Below are positions 1-15,275 of a stretch of DNA of 64,000 nt, in pieces. Within the stretch, counting starts at the first letter, position 1. Every line of letters begins with the position of its first letter. The position numbers were made by a program, and so were the translations under genes. Source of the DNA: Mercurialis annua. Taxonomy: Eukaryota; Streptophyta; Magnoliopsida; Malpighiales; Euphorbiaceae. Under the pieces are notes generated by a model. The model saw only the letters and a list, made by a program, of their open reading frames with translations. It made no database searches and was not told the DNA's origin. Location of the stretch: positions 17,370,001 to 17,434,000 of the forward strand of contig NC_065570.1 of NCBI RefSeq assembly GCF_937616625.2, given 5' to 3'.

Positions 1-1194
1 TGTAGGTTTTAAACTCTTTTCACTTTACTTTAAAAGAAATTATCAATTTTAAATGTTTTCGAATCAACGAAACTATGTCGGATTCTTAGGGCAAAAAGCC
101 CTGAAAATTCCCCTCCCTTCGGCAATAGAAATGGTGCACGATCATGCAACCCTGGCTAGTGCACGTTTGTGAACCATTGGTGCACGTTTATGCACCCCAG
201 GATGGTGCACGTCCGTGCACCCTGGAACGTGCACCTCCAAATGGTGCACATTCGTGCATCCGAGTGCACAGCCCCGAAAACTCAATCTCTCGAACTTTCC
301 GACAAGCTCTAACCCCGTTTTTCTGCTCCTAACACGTATACACAGTACAATCTATCAAAATTCACATTCGGAACGTAAAAGAAATACGTATACGTTCGAT
401 TCGATACGGTAACCGTTAATAAACGAATACATATTTGAAATATATCGAAATATATCAAAAACAATCTTTTAATACGGGTATAATACCTCGTTTACTTGAG
501 AAGAAACGGAGTTAGAAATGAGAAACAATGAAATCGATCTAAACCCTAAGTTTCGTTGCACTGTTTGAGAGCAAGTTGCTCAATTATTTCTTTCATAGTG
601 AAAGAATAAAGGCTCTACCTTCAAATTGAGTTCAAATGGTTATATATATAGTTTTGGAAAAAGTGCACTTTAGTACTGGCTCATTCATGCACTTTAAACC
701 AACTTCTTGACTAGTCGTTCGTAGCCCAAACAGAAAGGACTTTCAAATTTTGTGAAAAATTACTCAAAAATCAAATTAAATAAAATATAAAAAGAATAAA
801 AATATAATTTTCATTCATTCGACTTATATTTTATTTTTTTTTTATAAATCATTTTTGATTTATTAAGTCCGCATTGACTGCGCTTGATAAAATTTCTACT
901 GCCAAATTTTATCAAATTTTCACGATAACCTTTTTAAAATATTTCGCGAATATTAGCGCTAAAAATATTCGCACAAGGCTTATGAATTATTTTTCACCCA
1001 ATTCAAAAGTTTATTCTATCCCTGTTAACTATATAGTGAACCAAATTTAAATTCTAAAAAATTTAATTTACAATCCTATTGCCACAATAAAATTTTAGAG
1101 ACACTTATAAATTAAATTTAATTTACCTACTCCCGTCTAATAAAATATTTGACACGTGGCTATATTTTATTCCTTAAATTTCTGGGTTATTACA
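1..1194 (-). repeat. 3' LTR (partial) of minus-strand gypsy-type element E1
   Basis: This is the left copy of the LTR found complete at 5,915-8,839; about 1.2 kb is inside the window and the rest lies upstream of base 1. Read on the minus strand it begins TGTAATAACCC at 1,194. A polypurine tract abuts it at 1,195, which identifies it as the 3' LTR of an element pointing left. It holds a palindromic GTGCAC array (131-278), the TTCCGACAAGCT motif (297-308) and a TATA-like stretch (641-651). It differs from the right copy by many substitutions and small indels, so the insertion is not recent. Confidence 0.85.
131..278. repeat. Palindromic GGTGCACG..CGTGCACC array in LTR
   Basis: About six imperfect copies of a self-complementary unit. 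The clearest, at 204-221, has 8-bp arms GGTGCACG and CGTGCACC around TC. Units are 20-28 bp apart. The array lies about 370-515 nt downstream of the TATA-like stretch of this LTR in its transcription direction, so it should be in the transcribed leader. Short ORFs across it are by-products of the repeat. Confidence 0.8.
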
Positions 1195-1207
1195 TTCTCT
1201 CCCCCTT
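1195..1207 (-). promoter_or_regulatory. Polypurine tract of E1
   Basis: On the minus strand this reads AAGGGGGAGAGAA directly before the TGTAATAACCC start of the 3' LTR. This is the position and composition expected of the plus-strand DNA primer of an LTR retrotransposon. Confidence 0.8.
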
Positions 1208-4578
<3,371 letters not shown>

Positions 4579-5404
4579 CTGACGAAGATTGTCGAGATTG
4601 AAATGCCTCTTTAATCATCGGACCTTTACCACGTCCGCCACAAAACTTCACCTTTCCTTTGTCCTTTCCCCCACGCGGAACAAAGTAAGGGTTATACTGC
4701 CTCGCTGGTCCTGAACTTCATACATTAGGAAAAGTAATGGTAGACTCATCCGGTTTGGTATGGTAGTATGGTTGTAGAGATGTATTATAGCTCCTCAGTT
4801 TGTGCTCTATCTGCTTAGCACGTCCAGCCAAATATGTTATAGAGTCAGATTTCACTACCGTGAGTTCCTCGAACTCTGGCCCCAAACCTCTAACATACCT
4901 ATTCGCAACCTCTTCTCCATTTCGAACAAGCTCGGGAACTTCCTCACAGATGCGCATAAACTCAACAGTATAGGCCTCCATATTTAGATCCTCCCTTGTG
5001 TACATATCCATGTAATTTCTTAGCCTATCCAAATTTTGATTCTCCTAGATCTCCCACTCAGTCACATACTCCCATGACTGACTCTATGGGTGGTGTATCT
5101 GTTGCTGAACCCTCCTTAAGTGGTCCACCTCTGCTAGAAATTCCTTTACCTTAAACCCCAGGTAAGCTGACATGGCAGCTGATTCAGATACTGAGCCACA
5201 GCTGTCACTAGTACTGTTTATATCTTCTTTCAAAATCCTTTCTAGTTTCTCTACCCCGATTGCATCTTCCCATATATCCATATCGCATGGTGAAGTTGAT
5301 TCAACTGCCTCTATGGGAATAGATGGATCAGGTATAGCAGGCAAACCTTGTACGACATGTGGATCAGATACTACATGCGAATGAGCTCTACTAGGCCTAG
5401 ACAT
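4579..5404 (-). pseudogene. Gag-like protein of E1, broken
   Basis: Minus-strand gene in the expected gag position behind the 5' LTR and primer site. The ATG at 5,404 starts MSRPSRAHS; the N-terminal part is acidic and has a KVKEFLAEVDHLRRVQQQ segment. A stop near 5,084 separates it from a second open stretch (5,032-4,718) with YTVEFMRICEEVPEL and RYVRGLGPEF, typical of Ty3/gypsy capsid domains. A basic segment then contains YFVPRGGKDKGKVK. The frame ends at a good splice-donor-like CAG|GTATAG near 4,578. The homologue at 20.5-21.1 kb has the same basic segment and also ends in a donor-like AAG|GTATTA. I see no protease or RT. The role is inferred as the capsid of a non-autonomous element. 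Confidence 0.65.
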
Positions 5405-5898
5405 ACTGAAACACATGAAATTTGAACGTAAATATCGTATATAACCGTTATAGAAAATTACATTTTCATATAACATGTAACAATTATTAACTCATATTAG
5501 CAGAACACATAACAATCAAACACAATTCAGAGAAAATCTCCGCTTTGTCATGTATTCAAACAGAACCAATCTCCTCGAATACTGGTCATATATTCTGACA
5601 ATTCTGCTCCATGATTGTAACGTGTTTCCAACTCAGGAACATCTCACATGTTCCACCAGTTGTAATGTGTCTCGAACACAAGAACAACTCATACGTTCCT
5701 GATCAAAACATCAATACATACTATACACATGTATAGTTGCTATATATAGCTGAATATATTCAGGAACTGACAACTGATCAAGACATGACTCGAATCCTAT
5801 TTTGCTGCAATAGTTTACTAGTAATCCATATAACTTCTAATACAACTACTTAACACATATATGTAACAATACTTCGGAAATTCAAGTCTTAGAACATT

Positions 5899-5911
5899 GC
5901 TCTGATACAAC
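5899..5911 (-). promoter_or_regulatory. tRNA-iMet-type primer binding site of E1
   Basis: On the minus strand GTTGTATCAGAGC lies three bases inside the 5' LTR end. It matches the usual TGGTATCAGAGC initiator-tRNA-Met primer site with one change, and fixes the element as pointing left. Confidence 0.8.
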
Positions 5912-5914
5912 CTT

Positions 5915-8839
5915 TGTCACGACACGATTTCCTCCAAGAAACTTGAGCCGGAACCTGCGCTAGGAAATGAGAATGGTTGTTCCGAAACCCGTAGCAAGCC
6001 TAAAAACTCTATAAATTTTTTGCAAATATAAATCTAGATCGTATCTCGCATATGATATGTTTTCAGAAAACACTGTTGAAACATTTTTCCGTATAACGTA
6101 AAGACAGTTCTAAAAATATTCATATAAGCGAATTGCGTTTTCAAAAATATTGGTTAAGTAACCCTAGTTACTCCAACCCACGCCTATTCCTGAAAAACGG
6201 TACGGTGGTACTGAAACCCAGGGATTTAGCTCATATGCCTTACTTCATAGGCAGCCCTGTCTTAAACAACGCAACTGAATAATATGTTTAATAAAATATC
6301 TCAAACACTTTCCATTTTAAAAGCAGTATATTAAACATACTAAAAACTCAAACGGCAAGCATACAAATATAAAGCCAGCAGACCTATACACAGTGTCTTT
6401 ACAGACTAAATACATAAAGCCTGGCCTAACCGTAGAGGGGCAGAAATACCATATGCTAGGTAAGTAGCCACCTAGTACGTATAAACAAAATCAGGTTCAT
6501 ATCAGAGTATATCAACAAAGGAACACTAACATGGCTACTGTATAGCACTCCTATACACACTACTGCAGCAGCTAAGAGTACAAAGTTTTATATAAATATC
6601 AAAGAGAAAAGCTTCCCTGACAGAGAAGGATGGAAGCTCAACCAGACCCGAAGCTAAGTACCTGAAAATGATAAACAACAACGGAGTTAGAAATATAAAT
6701 ATTTATGAGTGAGTAATTAGGTTTACAATTAAATACCAAAATCTTATAGGTAAAATATTGGTATATTAAAATATTACCAGTCCTCTATCCAAATGAAACC
6801 CTAGTCCTATTACGTTATAATGTTATCATTGATAATGAATATGCTCACCTCTTGTTTAATACAGGATGAGCTGTATACTTGTGTATCGCAGCCATCTTAA
6901 CTTTATATAGGGTTGCTAGGCCGGAACTTAAGTCACTGCCATCTCAAGAATACATGTTAGGTTTAAGCCGCTTTGCAAGCATCTGGCTACACAACCTAAC
7001 CTTAATATGTATATGCTAATGTTTTTTACCTCTCACTCTAGTTCATTTACACCGGTAATCACAGAGTCCTATTGTTACCCAATAAATAGCTCGTTCCAGT
7101 GGATCTTCATTAGCTAAGTTTCATACTTAGTGCAATTTCTTGATTTAAAAACAATTGAATACTAATACTCAAAAGTAAACAAATAAACTCACGCTATGTC
7201 TGATACTTTTTCTTAAGGTATGTGTGTTAGACTCCATGTGGTCGTGGTCTGACTGCTGGCTAGCTGGTCGGACTAAACACACAGAGCAAACATGATAAAA
7301 ATATCAATATATGTTTCCTATATAATTTCTAGGTTCAGAATCCTAGTTCAAGGTAAAACTTATAATCATGTAAATACATAACATTTATGGTCTCTTTTCA
7401 TTTAAAACCATATTATTAATTCTCATTTTGAGAAAACGTTCAAACTTCTCTCAAGAAGTTATTTTAGGTATAACAATACCTAAAGAAAGCTATTTATAGT
7501 ATAGACTTAATTGTCAAAATAATTTTCAGTCATATACTAGGTATTTAGCAGCTTTAAAACCGTTAAACGTCGACTTTAACTCTTTCAAAGTCCGTTATAA
7601 ACGTTTAAATTTACTTTTAAAATTTATTTTAAAAGTTTTCAAGTTTAGAATTTAAACTCTTTTCACATTACTTTAAAATAAATTATCACATTTAAACGTT
7701 TTTAGATCAACAAAACTACGTCGGATTCTTAGGACAAAAACCCCCAAAAAGTCCTCTCCCTTCGGCAATTGGCATGGTGCACGATCATTCACCTTGGGTT
7801 CACGATCGTGCACCCCAGGATGGTGCACATTCGTGCACCCTAGGATGGTGCACGTTCGTGCACCATTGTGCGAGGTCGTGCTCCCAGATAGTGCACGTTC
7901 GTGCACCTCCAAATGGTGCACAGCCCCGAGAAATTTGATTTCTCGGGCATTCCGACGTGCTCTAACCCCGTTTTTCCACTCTTAACACGTATACACAATC
8001 CAATCAATCCAAATTCACATTCGGAACGTAAAAACAATACGCATACGTTCGATTCGATACGGTAACCTTTAATTAACAAATATATATTCAAAATATATCA
8101 AAATATATCAAAATAAACATTTAATACGGGTATAATAATACCTTGTTTACATGAGTAATCGTTGAAGAAACGGAGTTAAAACGAGAAACGGAAAAATCGA
8201 TTGAAACCACCTTTTCGCACTATTTGAGAGCAAGATGCTCAATTCTTTCTTTGAGATTGAAAGAATGAAGGCTCTGCCTTCAAATTGAGTTCAAATGGCT
8301 ATATATCTAGTATTGGCAAAAGTTCCCTTTAGTACTAGTTTAATCATGCACTTTAAATCACCTTCATAACTAGTTGTCCGTAGCCCAAACGGAAACGATT
8401 TCCGAATTTCATGAAAATTTACTCGAAAATCAAATAAAATATAAAAAGAATAAAACTATATCCAACTTATATTTTTTTTTATAAATCACTTTCGATTTAT
8501 TAAGTCTGCATTTATTTCGCTTGATAAAATTTATACTTCCAAATATTAGCAAATTTTCACTATAACCTTCTTAAAATATTTTGCAAAATTGGCACCAAAA
8601 AAATTCGCACAGGAATTATGAATTATTTTACACCCAATTCATAAGTTTATTCTATCCCCGTTAACTATATAGTTAACCAAATATAAATTCTAAAAATTTA
8701 AATTTGCAATATAGCCATAATAAAATTTTAGGGACACTTATAAATTAAATTTATCTTTAAATTTAATTTACCTAATCATGTCTAATAAAATATTAGACAC
8801 GTGGATATATTTTATTTCTTAAATTTCTAGATTATTACA
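5915..8839 (-). repeat. 5' LTR of minus-strand element E1 (2,925 bp)
   Basis: Complete LTR. On the minus strand it starts TGTAATAATCTAG at 8,839 and ends in GTGTCGTGACA at 5,915. It repeats the 1-1,194 sequence between about 7,650 and 8,839. The last 80 bp carry the 3'-terminal module shared with the other LTRs here (GCTACGGGTTTCGGAACAACC). A TATA-like box lies at 8,300-8,310 and a palindromic array at 7,774-7,922. The flank after 8,839 begins GTTTC; the matching target duplication would lie outside the window. Confidence 0.85.
7774..7922. repeat. Palindromic GTGCAC array in LTR of E1
   Basis: Six or so units like those at 131-278. The best, at 7,845-7,866, has perfect 10-bp arms ATGGTGCACG and CGTGCACCAT around TT. 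The conserved motif TTCCGACGTGCT follows at 7,950-7,961. It lies about 380-530 nt downstream of the LTR TATA-like box. Confidence 0.85.
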
Positions 8840-10080
8840 GTTTCGGTTTGGTTCGGTGTGCACATCTCCTGAACTAAATCGAACCACACCCTATAGAAAT
8901 AAAAAAAACTTCACTAACCCGGTTTGCGGTCCTTTCAGTTAAGTGAACCAAAATATGGATTTTTCTCAGTTTGGTACGGTCGGTTCACCAATTCAAAAAC
9001 AAAACTCAATAATTTTAATATCAAATCTAAACAAAGAAATTTAAAACTTTAAATATATAGATATGATAAAATTACATCAACTGTTTTTCATATATTCGTT
9101 TACATTATCATCAACACATCTTAAATTAAAATGTAAAAACAAATAAAAATAAAATTTGTTCTTCACATTGGCTCATTCTTTTCCCTAAATCTGAAAAATT
9201 AAGAATAGCATAAACATAATCAGTATCTTAACATAAAGTTTTGTATTGACAATAAGAAAATAAACCAAACAAACCTTATTATCATTAACACAAATCTATT
9301 CAAAGGCCAAAATAGTAGGGTGGTGGTCCTGAAAAAATTCAAATCAGAAAATCAGTAATAAAAATAAAAAATAAGCATAAATTAACCAGATTGTCATGAA
9401 AATAACCTTAACAATTCCATAAAATCAAACAAAAATTCAACTCGAGATCTAGGATATCAATAAAATATCAGAATAACAGAAAAATCAAACATTAAGTAAA
9501 AAATAAAGAAATAATCGAAGTTGAATTAAAATGTTAGATCTCCATAAAATTACTTTGAAATATAATTAGGGTTTGGTTACCATACGGTGGAGACACTCGT
9601 GGCCGTTGATAGTAGCAAGCGTGGTAGACGCTCGTGGCTGTTGAAGCAAAGACATTTAACGGTGGTAGTATTTGTGATTTTTCCTATATAGTTTGATTAC
9701 AGATAGACAAGAATTTTAGGGGATCTGGTTTGAGTTAGGTTAGATAAAGGAAATAAGAGAAAAGGAAAATGGGTAAGAATTTAGTAAGGGAGAAGAGTGA
9801 GGAGGCAGTAATGTGAAAATTAGGGTTTTTAGTAGTAAATATTATTTATATAGTGTAGGGTATAAATGCTAAAACGAACTTTATTATTTATTTCGGTTTT
9901 TTCGGTTCGGTTTTGGTTCGGTGACCGAACCTTAACACCAAACCAAAAACCGCAATTTTTAGAAATTCTAAACCAAATCAAACCATTTTAACCACATATT
10001 TTTTTTTGGATCAGATTTTTCTATTCGGTTTGACTCGGTTTTTTGGTTTGTTTCGGTTTTTGCTCTCACATAACCGTTTA
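8840..10080. repeat. CGGTT-rich repeat blocks flanking AT-rich DNA
   Basis: Two blocks, 8,842-9,000 and 9,885-10,065, are dense in CGGTTTGGTTCGG-type words. They enclose about 0.9 kb of AT-rich sequence without coding capacity. The blocks are mainly in the same orientation, though the right one also holds the reverse word. Such blocks occur at the ends of some small plant DNA transposons, but I cannot define terminal inverted repeats or a target duplication, so the class is open. Confidence 0.4.
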
Positions 10081-10115
10081 CATTTATTAAGTGGAAACTT
10101 TTAAAACAAACATTC

Positions 10116-10119
<4 letters not shown>

Positions 10120-10171
<52 letters not shown>
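10120..10171. repeat. TA dinucleotide microsatellite
   Basis: About 52 bp of pure (TA)n. Confidence 0.97.
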
Positions 10172-10175
<4 letters not shown>

Positions 10176-11427
10176 CATTAGAGGATAAGTATTGAATCGA
10201 TATTAAATGGACGAGAACACATACTCGTCGAATCCAAAATAGGCCAGAGATAACTCCACAGGAACCAAAGTAGGCAAGATAATAATCCGCCAAATATATA
10301 CAAAAGTGGTGCAATCAGTTTCTTTTCACATGTCGAACAATCAAAAGTCTAACCCGACCCAAAAACCAAAGTATAAATCATGTTAAAATCCGGAAATCTT
10401 TATAATAAAATTAATTTGAAAATCAAGGAACTCAACAAGACACCCATAATACAACATGCATATTAAATGCCAACAACACTAATCAAGTCATATATCACGT
10501 GAACAATTGAAATAAGCATGATTTAACATTTTTCCAAAATCCCTAATTGAATCAATAATGCAATTTTTCTAAAAATTGCATAAACATGTCAAATCATGCC
10601 TTAAAGATTTGAATCATATAAAAACTGATCCTAAACACTTAAAACATCACATAAGTAAATATATCATCTCAATACATACATGTGATTACAATGCTCATAA
10701 ATCCTTAATTCACCATTTCAATGCAAAAACGAATATGAAGATTGATTATACGGATACATGATGTACAATCAAATAATTTAGATTAAATAAATCAAACACG
10801 TAATATTAAATTAATCAAATGAAACTTAAAACACAATGCAATACTGTTCTTATAATTGAAAAGATTTAAATATGTTTTGGATATTACTATTTTTAAAAGA
10901 ATAAAAAACAATTGTACCGTGAATCATGAAAAGAAGATCAATATTGTTTTCGTCTTTTCTGCAAAGTGTACACATTATGTACTAAACCAATTAATAAGAA
11001 AAGAACAGTTAACCAACCTGCTGTACCATTGTTCAACTAATACAAACAAGGCAATCATAAAAATTGAAAGTTCGTGTATTTATATGCCAAAATTAAAAGT
11101 TCGTGTCAAATACCAAAAACACGCGAAAGTTGGTGATTTTTTTATGCATTTAAGCCTTATTATTATTATTATTATTATTTACTTTTTATTCATATTATTA
11201 TTATTATTATTTTACTTTATTTTATTCATATTCATATTCATATTCATATTATTATTATTATTATTATTATTTTGGGTCTTACATAACAAATGCTGAATTT
11301 TATAAGGTCCACAAGTGATGGCGGACCAAACCCAAAGTTTATTCAACGAGTCAAAACGAGACAAGCACAAAAATAATCAACCTAACGGCGGAAAGTACAA
11401 AAAAAAAAGGAAATACGGGGTATTACA
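10172..11427 (-). repeat. Truncated LTR, minus strand
   Basis: The right edge reads GGGGTATTACA at 11,427, i.e. a TGTAATACCCC LTR start on the minus strand. The stretch near 10,345 (AGTCTAACCCGACCC) matches a word near 57,100 inside the LTR at 55,919-58,698, suggesting the same family. The 3' terminal module and the TGTCACGAC end are missing; the sequence stops at the TA run. It contains an ATT repeat at 11,158-11,270. I see no coding content. Confidence 0.5.
11158..11270. repeat. ATT/TTCATA simple repeat
   Basis: Blocks of (ATT)n broken by TTCATA-type units. The predicted hydrophobic Ile/Phe-rich reading frame is an artefact of the repeat. Confidence 0.9.
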
Positions 11428-11491
11428 ATGGGTTTTGTGGCCCAACACTCGCACGCATCTCGCGTCTCGTGCTAAGTGTCGTACCCGCACT

Positions 11492-11505
11492 TGGTATTAG
11501 AGCCA
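11492..11505 (+). promoter_or_regulatory. tRNA-Met-like primer site of the pararetrovirus
   Basis: TGGTATTAGAGCCA resembles the TGGTATCAGAGCC minus-strand primer site that conventionally marks position 1 of caulimovirid genomes. About 170 bp of leader separates it from the first coding stretch. An LTR-element primer site of the same tRNA type cannot be fully excluded, because a truncated LTR ends 65 bp upstream. Confidence 0.6.
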
Positions 11506-11674
11506 ATGAGGAAGGAGCAGATCTAAACAATACTTGTTAATATTATAGTATAGTAACTTCAGAACTTACATTTGCCGAGTTATTTGGTGAGTTTTATGGC
11601 TGTAAGACCCGTTTCAAGGGAGTAAGTCCATTTAGCTTCGGTTATAGGCAGCACTATCTTTACTATACTACAAT

Positions 11675-12330
11675 ATGAACTCTCTCCTGTGTAGAAATAC
11701 TTCTTTTTCTAGCTCTTCTACAGTCTTTAACGAGGCTAAGATGATTGTCAATAGTGAGAAAATCACTATTGAGGATTTCGACAAATCCATCGACAATTGG
11801 GATATTCCCAAAATACAAAAGGACCATATTTATAAGACATCAAAATTTATAAATGTTTTCAAAACAGACTTTACAATTAAAACTGAGGAAATAGATATAC
11901 AGCTTTCTAAGCCTTTTGAAATTTTACATCTTCTTTCTCAGAACTCTTTACAAAAATATAAAGACAAACAATGCAAATACATTCAATAGGTTTAGTCCAA
12001 GCTGAGATTAAATCTCTTACAAAGGACGGATTGAAAACCTCAATCCTTGCAGTCCTAAGAGACAATAGGTTCCTACACTTTCAGGATGCTTTACTGAGTT
12101 CAGTAGAATCAAGTCTTTGCAATTGTCCTGTTTCTTTTGACTGTTATCCAAATTTTACAGTGTCCCTAAATGACAAAAACATTTTACAATCTTTGGTTTT
12201 ACAGATAAAGACACATAATTACAAGATGATGAGCGGCTCACTGCCCGTTGTATTAATTTTCAAAGTTCATTACAAAGCTATGATTTATGCGTTTAATACT
12301 AAGCACGGAAGTCATAGTAGGAAAAAATAA
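11675..12330 (+). pseudogene. Caulimovirid movement protein (30K superfamily), frameshifted
   Basis: Two overlapping frames: 11,675-11,989 supplies the N-terminal part, 11,971-12,330 the core. The core includes IGLVQAEIKSLTKDGLKT, DNRFLHFQDALLSSVESSL and VSLNDKNILQSLVLQIKTH, which I recognise as the viral movement-protein fold of caulimovirids. This protein moves virus between cells through plasmodesmata. The frame change near 11,980 prevents a continuous product. It is the first coding region after the primer site, as in the family. Confidence in the family is high; exact ends are uncertain. Confidence 0.8.
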
Positions 12331-13398
12331 ACACTACTTCTACAAACAGATTTGGCAAAATCTAATGTTGTAATCCCACAATTTATCCAATTGAAGGATA
12401 TAACATTGCCATAAGTATGGATCCTAGAAGGAGCCGTCAAATCTGAGCAGCCCGATCAATCTGCCTCGAATACCCACATTAGTGAAATAAGCTAGTATTC
12501 TGATGGCAGAGTCAAATTGACCTTTAGTAGACATTTGGTTAGCTCTAGGTTATCTGACGCCTCATCTTCTGGTAGTACAAAAGACTTAGGAAGAGTCTCA
12601 AGACTTCCTTCAGTCATCAACCTTCAATACGTCTCAGTAGAACCTGAAGAAAAACAAATTCCTAGTTTAGTTCATCGTAGGAGAAATCTTGTTAACTACC
12701 AACCTGGGTATTCTATTACACGACTAGTGTACCTCAGTCGGTCTGTGCTGGTCAATCTGAAAGACAATCATTCCGACCTCCCTCACCAGCTTCTCCAACC
12801 TTTTCTGCAATAACAGAGAACATTAACAACGAATTAAATATTTTGGAAAAGGATTTTGAAGATTACAAACAAGCTTTACAAGATGAATTTTATGCTTTTC
12901 ACAACACTGAAAAAGAATATTGTTTTTCAAATATTTTCTTAAATTGCGAAAAGAAATTCAACAAAAAAATTACAATTTTCTCTACGAACATAAAATTCAA
13001 ATACAATTTTTCAATTGGTTTGAAATTTATGCAAAAGAAAATGGGATGTCTTACCCATTCTTTACAAATATGCAAATCCTGTCATTGTGAGAAGAAAGAT
13101 CCCCGAATGGGAATTTGCTGATGGGAGAACGGTGGAGTCAGAACATTTACCCCTTAGAATGCATACAATAACCCATCTTGATCAACCAATAGAAGCCACA
13201 CCTTACAAAAATGTTTTGAAAAAGGATTCTAACAACAATAGAAACATTGTCAAACAAAACAATTTTACAAATACTCATTTACATTCCATAGGTAACTATC
13301 TTTCTAGAATTGAAATGCATATTCAGAAAACTATAATTACTCAAGATGTTAGTCCAAAACCGTTAGTCAAAAAACGTAAAAAACCAATTTTTTAGCCA
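12331..13398 (+). pseudogene. Viral polyprotein linker region between movement and coat proteins
   Basis: Several open stretches in changing frames (12,517-12,813; 12,843-13,121; 13,087-13,395). They hold a Ser-rich segment, then an Asp/Glu/Phe-rich one (EKDFEDYKQALQDEFYAF), then a Lys-rich tail. I assign no domain. Its place between movement and coat proteins fits the variable central part of caulimovirid polyproteins. Frames change at about 12,830 and 13,100. Confidence 0.5.
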
Positions 13399-13539
13399 TT
13401 TCAAGTGTCTAGGACTACCCAGCTAGACTTCCAAACTAAAAGGCAAGAATTTACCTCACCCATTAGAGATTGATTGAGTAGAATGCAATCCTCCGCTTCA
13501 AATACAAATCACGTAGTGCAAGACACTACTTAAAAAGAC

Positions 13540-14491
13540 ACTGGCCCTAGAATCATCAATGTCTTAAGCCAAAACTCGGACATAGATTCCTCAGACATAG
13601 CTTTCCAAGAGTCTCAACCTACAATTCATAAATTTCAATGGGAACTAGCAAAAACCTCTTCTAAACCAGACATAGGCCCTCCCGTCATGACCCTTGGACA
13701 GTCAAGGTTCAATTCCAGTTCTATTTATGAATGGAATCTAGATGGCTTTCCTGAATACAAAATTCTTAGTCTTCTCCAACAAATGACTATGGCAACCAAT
13801 GCTTACAAAACCCAAAAACAATGTCCAAGACAAAGCCATTGCTGAGCTTCTCATAGCTGGATTCTTAGGACAGCTTAAAGGTTGGTGGGACTACCATCTG
13901 ACACAGGAGCAACAATTAGACATTCTCAATGCTATACGGGTTACCGAGGAAGGCACCCCTATCCTAGATGGATCAGGAAATCCCTTCCAAGATGCAGTAT
14001 CCACCTTGATCATTATGATCTCTCTACATTCCATAGGAAATCCAACACCCCTCAAAGATAAGAACACAAAGCTTCTATCCAATCTCAGTTGTAGAAAACT
14101 AAGTGATTTCCAATATTACAAAAACACCTTCCTAACTAGAGTTATGTTTAGGGAAGATTCTAATCAGCCTTTCTGGAAAGAAAAATTTCTTGCAGGCCTT
14201 CCAACCCTTCTCAGCATTAAGGTTAGAGACCTCATCAAACAAAAGTTTGGCGAACCAATACCTTATAATATGCTCACTTATGGAGAGTTGTTAAGCCTAA
14301 CCCAACGGGTAGGATTACAAATTTCCCAAGACCTTAAATTACAAAAAACTCTTAAATGGGAACTCAAAAGGACCAAACAAGAATTAGGTTCTTTTTGTAA
14401 ACAATTTGACATTTCCACTGAGAAATCCCCACAAGATTGTGTTAGAGATTGTTCCAAAATTAAGCCTTACAAAAAAAAGAACGTTTCATAG
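13540..14491 (+). pseudogene. Caulimovirid coat protein, frameshifted
   Basis: The long open part (13,799-14,491) contains IAELLIAGFLGQLKGWWD, FQYYKNTFLTRVMFREDS, QPFWKEKFLAGLP and KRTKQELGSFCKQFDI. These are hallmarks of the caulimovirid capsid domain, related to retrotransposon gag. The upstream part (about 13,620-13,800, with SIYEWNLDGFPEYKILSLLQ) is in another frame, so one indel lies near 13,800. A Lys-rich tail and zinc knuckle follow after a stop at 14,489. Confidence 0.8.
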
Positions 14492-14624
14492 ATATTCTAG
14501 GTACAATGAAAGACATACGAAGCCTAGAGATGAAACCAATTACAAAAAACCATACAATAGGAAGAACAAAAAATCTTTTACAAGGGACAAAAACTAGTCT
14601 AAGTTCAAATCCAAAAATGTCACA

Positions 14625-14666
14625 TGTTTCAAACGTGGTAAAAGGGGGCACTTTGCCAAATTCTGT
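14625..14666 (+). pseudogene. Zinc knuckle of the viral coat protein, one Cys lost
   Basis: Reads CFKRGKRGHFAKFC. The CX2CX4HX4C spacing is kept, but the second cysteine is Arg (codon CGT), so zinc binding should be impaired. It lies in a different frame from the coat-protein core and is followed by a stop 9 bases later. Confidence 0.8.
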
Positions 14667-14705
14667 AGAGTCTGTTGAAAAATATAAGAATTACAACTGG
14701 AACAA

Positions 14706-15257
14706 GTGGTCTTTTCTAAAATAGAGGCCCTCCTTACCACCAGTTCTTCTGAACATGAATTTTCTTCAGAAGATGACTACTCCTCACAAATAGATGAGCT
14801 AGCCAATACTTCCTCACCTACCTCAGATGCAGAATCTACTTCAAAATGTGTTACTGTTTTAACAAAGGACCAGGAAATACTCTTAGAACTAGTAAAACAC
14901 ATTCATGACTCAAATGCCCAAAACGACTATCTGGACAAATTCCTCCAGTCTTTTGATCCAAAACCTATAGACCAACCATCACCTTCTAATTTGCCTAGTA
15001 TAGGACCTACTACATACGACCTTACAACTATTTTGGCAAAAACAAAAAAGAGTCATGTTTCCACAATTCAAGATTTACAAACTGAAATCAAAGTCATAAA
15101 AGGGGAGCTGAAAGAACTTAAAGAAAAACATGCTCAGCATTCTGAAACCATAGAAATCCTTTTACAAAAACAACTTGATGACATTGAGGAATCTGATGAA
15201 GACCAACATGATGATCCAAGGTTGAAAGTCTTGAGAAAGTTCCAAAAGATAAACTAA
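14706..15257 (+). pseudogene. Polyprotein segment between coat protein and protease
   Basis: Open for 183 codons. The N-terminal third is Ser/Glu/Asp-rich (SSSEHEFSSEDDYSSQIDEL). The C-terminal half is a probable coiled coil (DLQTEIKVIKGELKELKEK) ending in a Glu/Asp-rich stretch. No enzymatic motif is visible. Its position matches the spacer between zinc knuckle and protease in caulimovirid polyproteins. Confidence 0.55.
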
Positions 15258-15275
15258 ATGTTTTAGAACAAATAA

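Noticed and set aside
144..412. Short Cys/His/Pro-rich ORFs over the GTGCAC array (also 7,673-8,091, 24,000-24,260 and 29,581-29,853)
   Set aside because: Products of the palindromic repeats; frames differ between copies and both strands are open by symmetry.
9540..9830. Possible host gene near AGGGTTTGG..GGTGGAGACACTCGTGG
   Set aside because: No sustained frame and no recognisable protein; flanked by CGGTT-rich repeats.
8840..10080. Naming the CGGTT-flanked segment a specific DNA transposon
   Set aside because: No terminal inverted repeat or target duplication could be defined.
10856..11296. 146-codon ORF with a hydrophobic C-terminus
   Set aside because: The hydrophobic part is the ATT repeat; the remainder is AT-rich without motifs.
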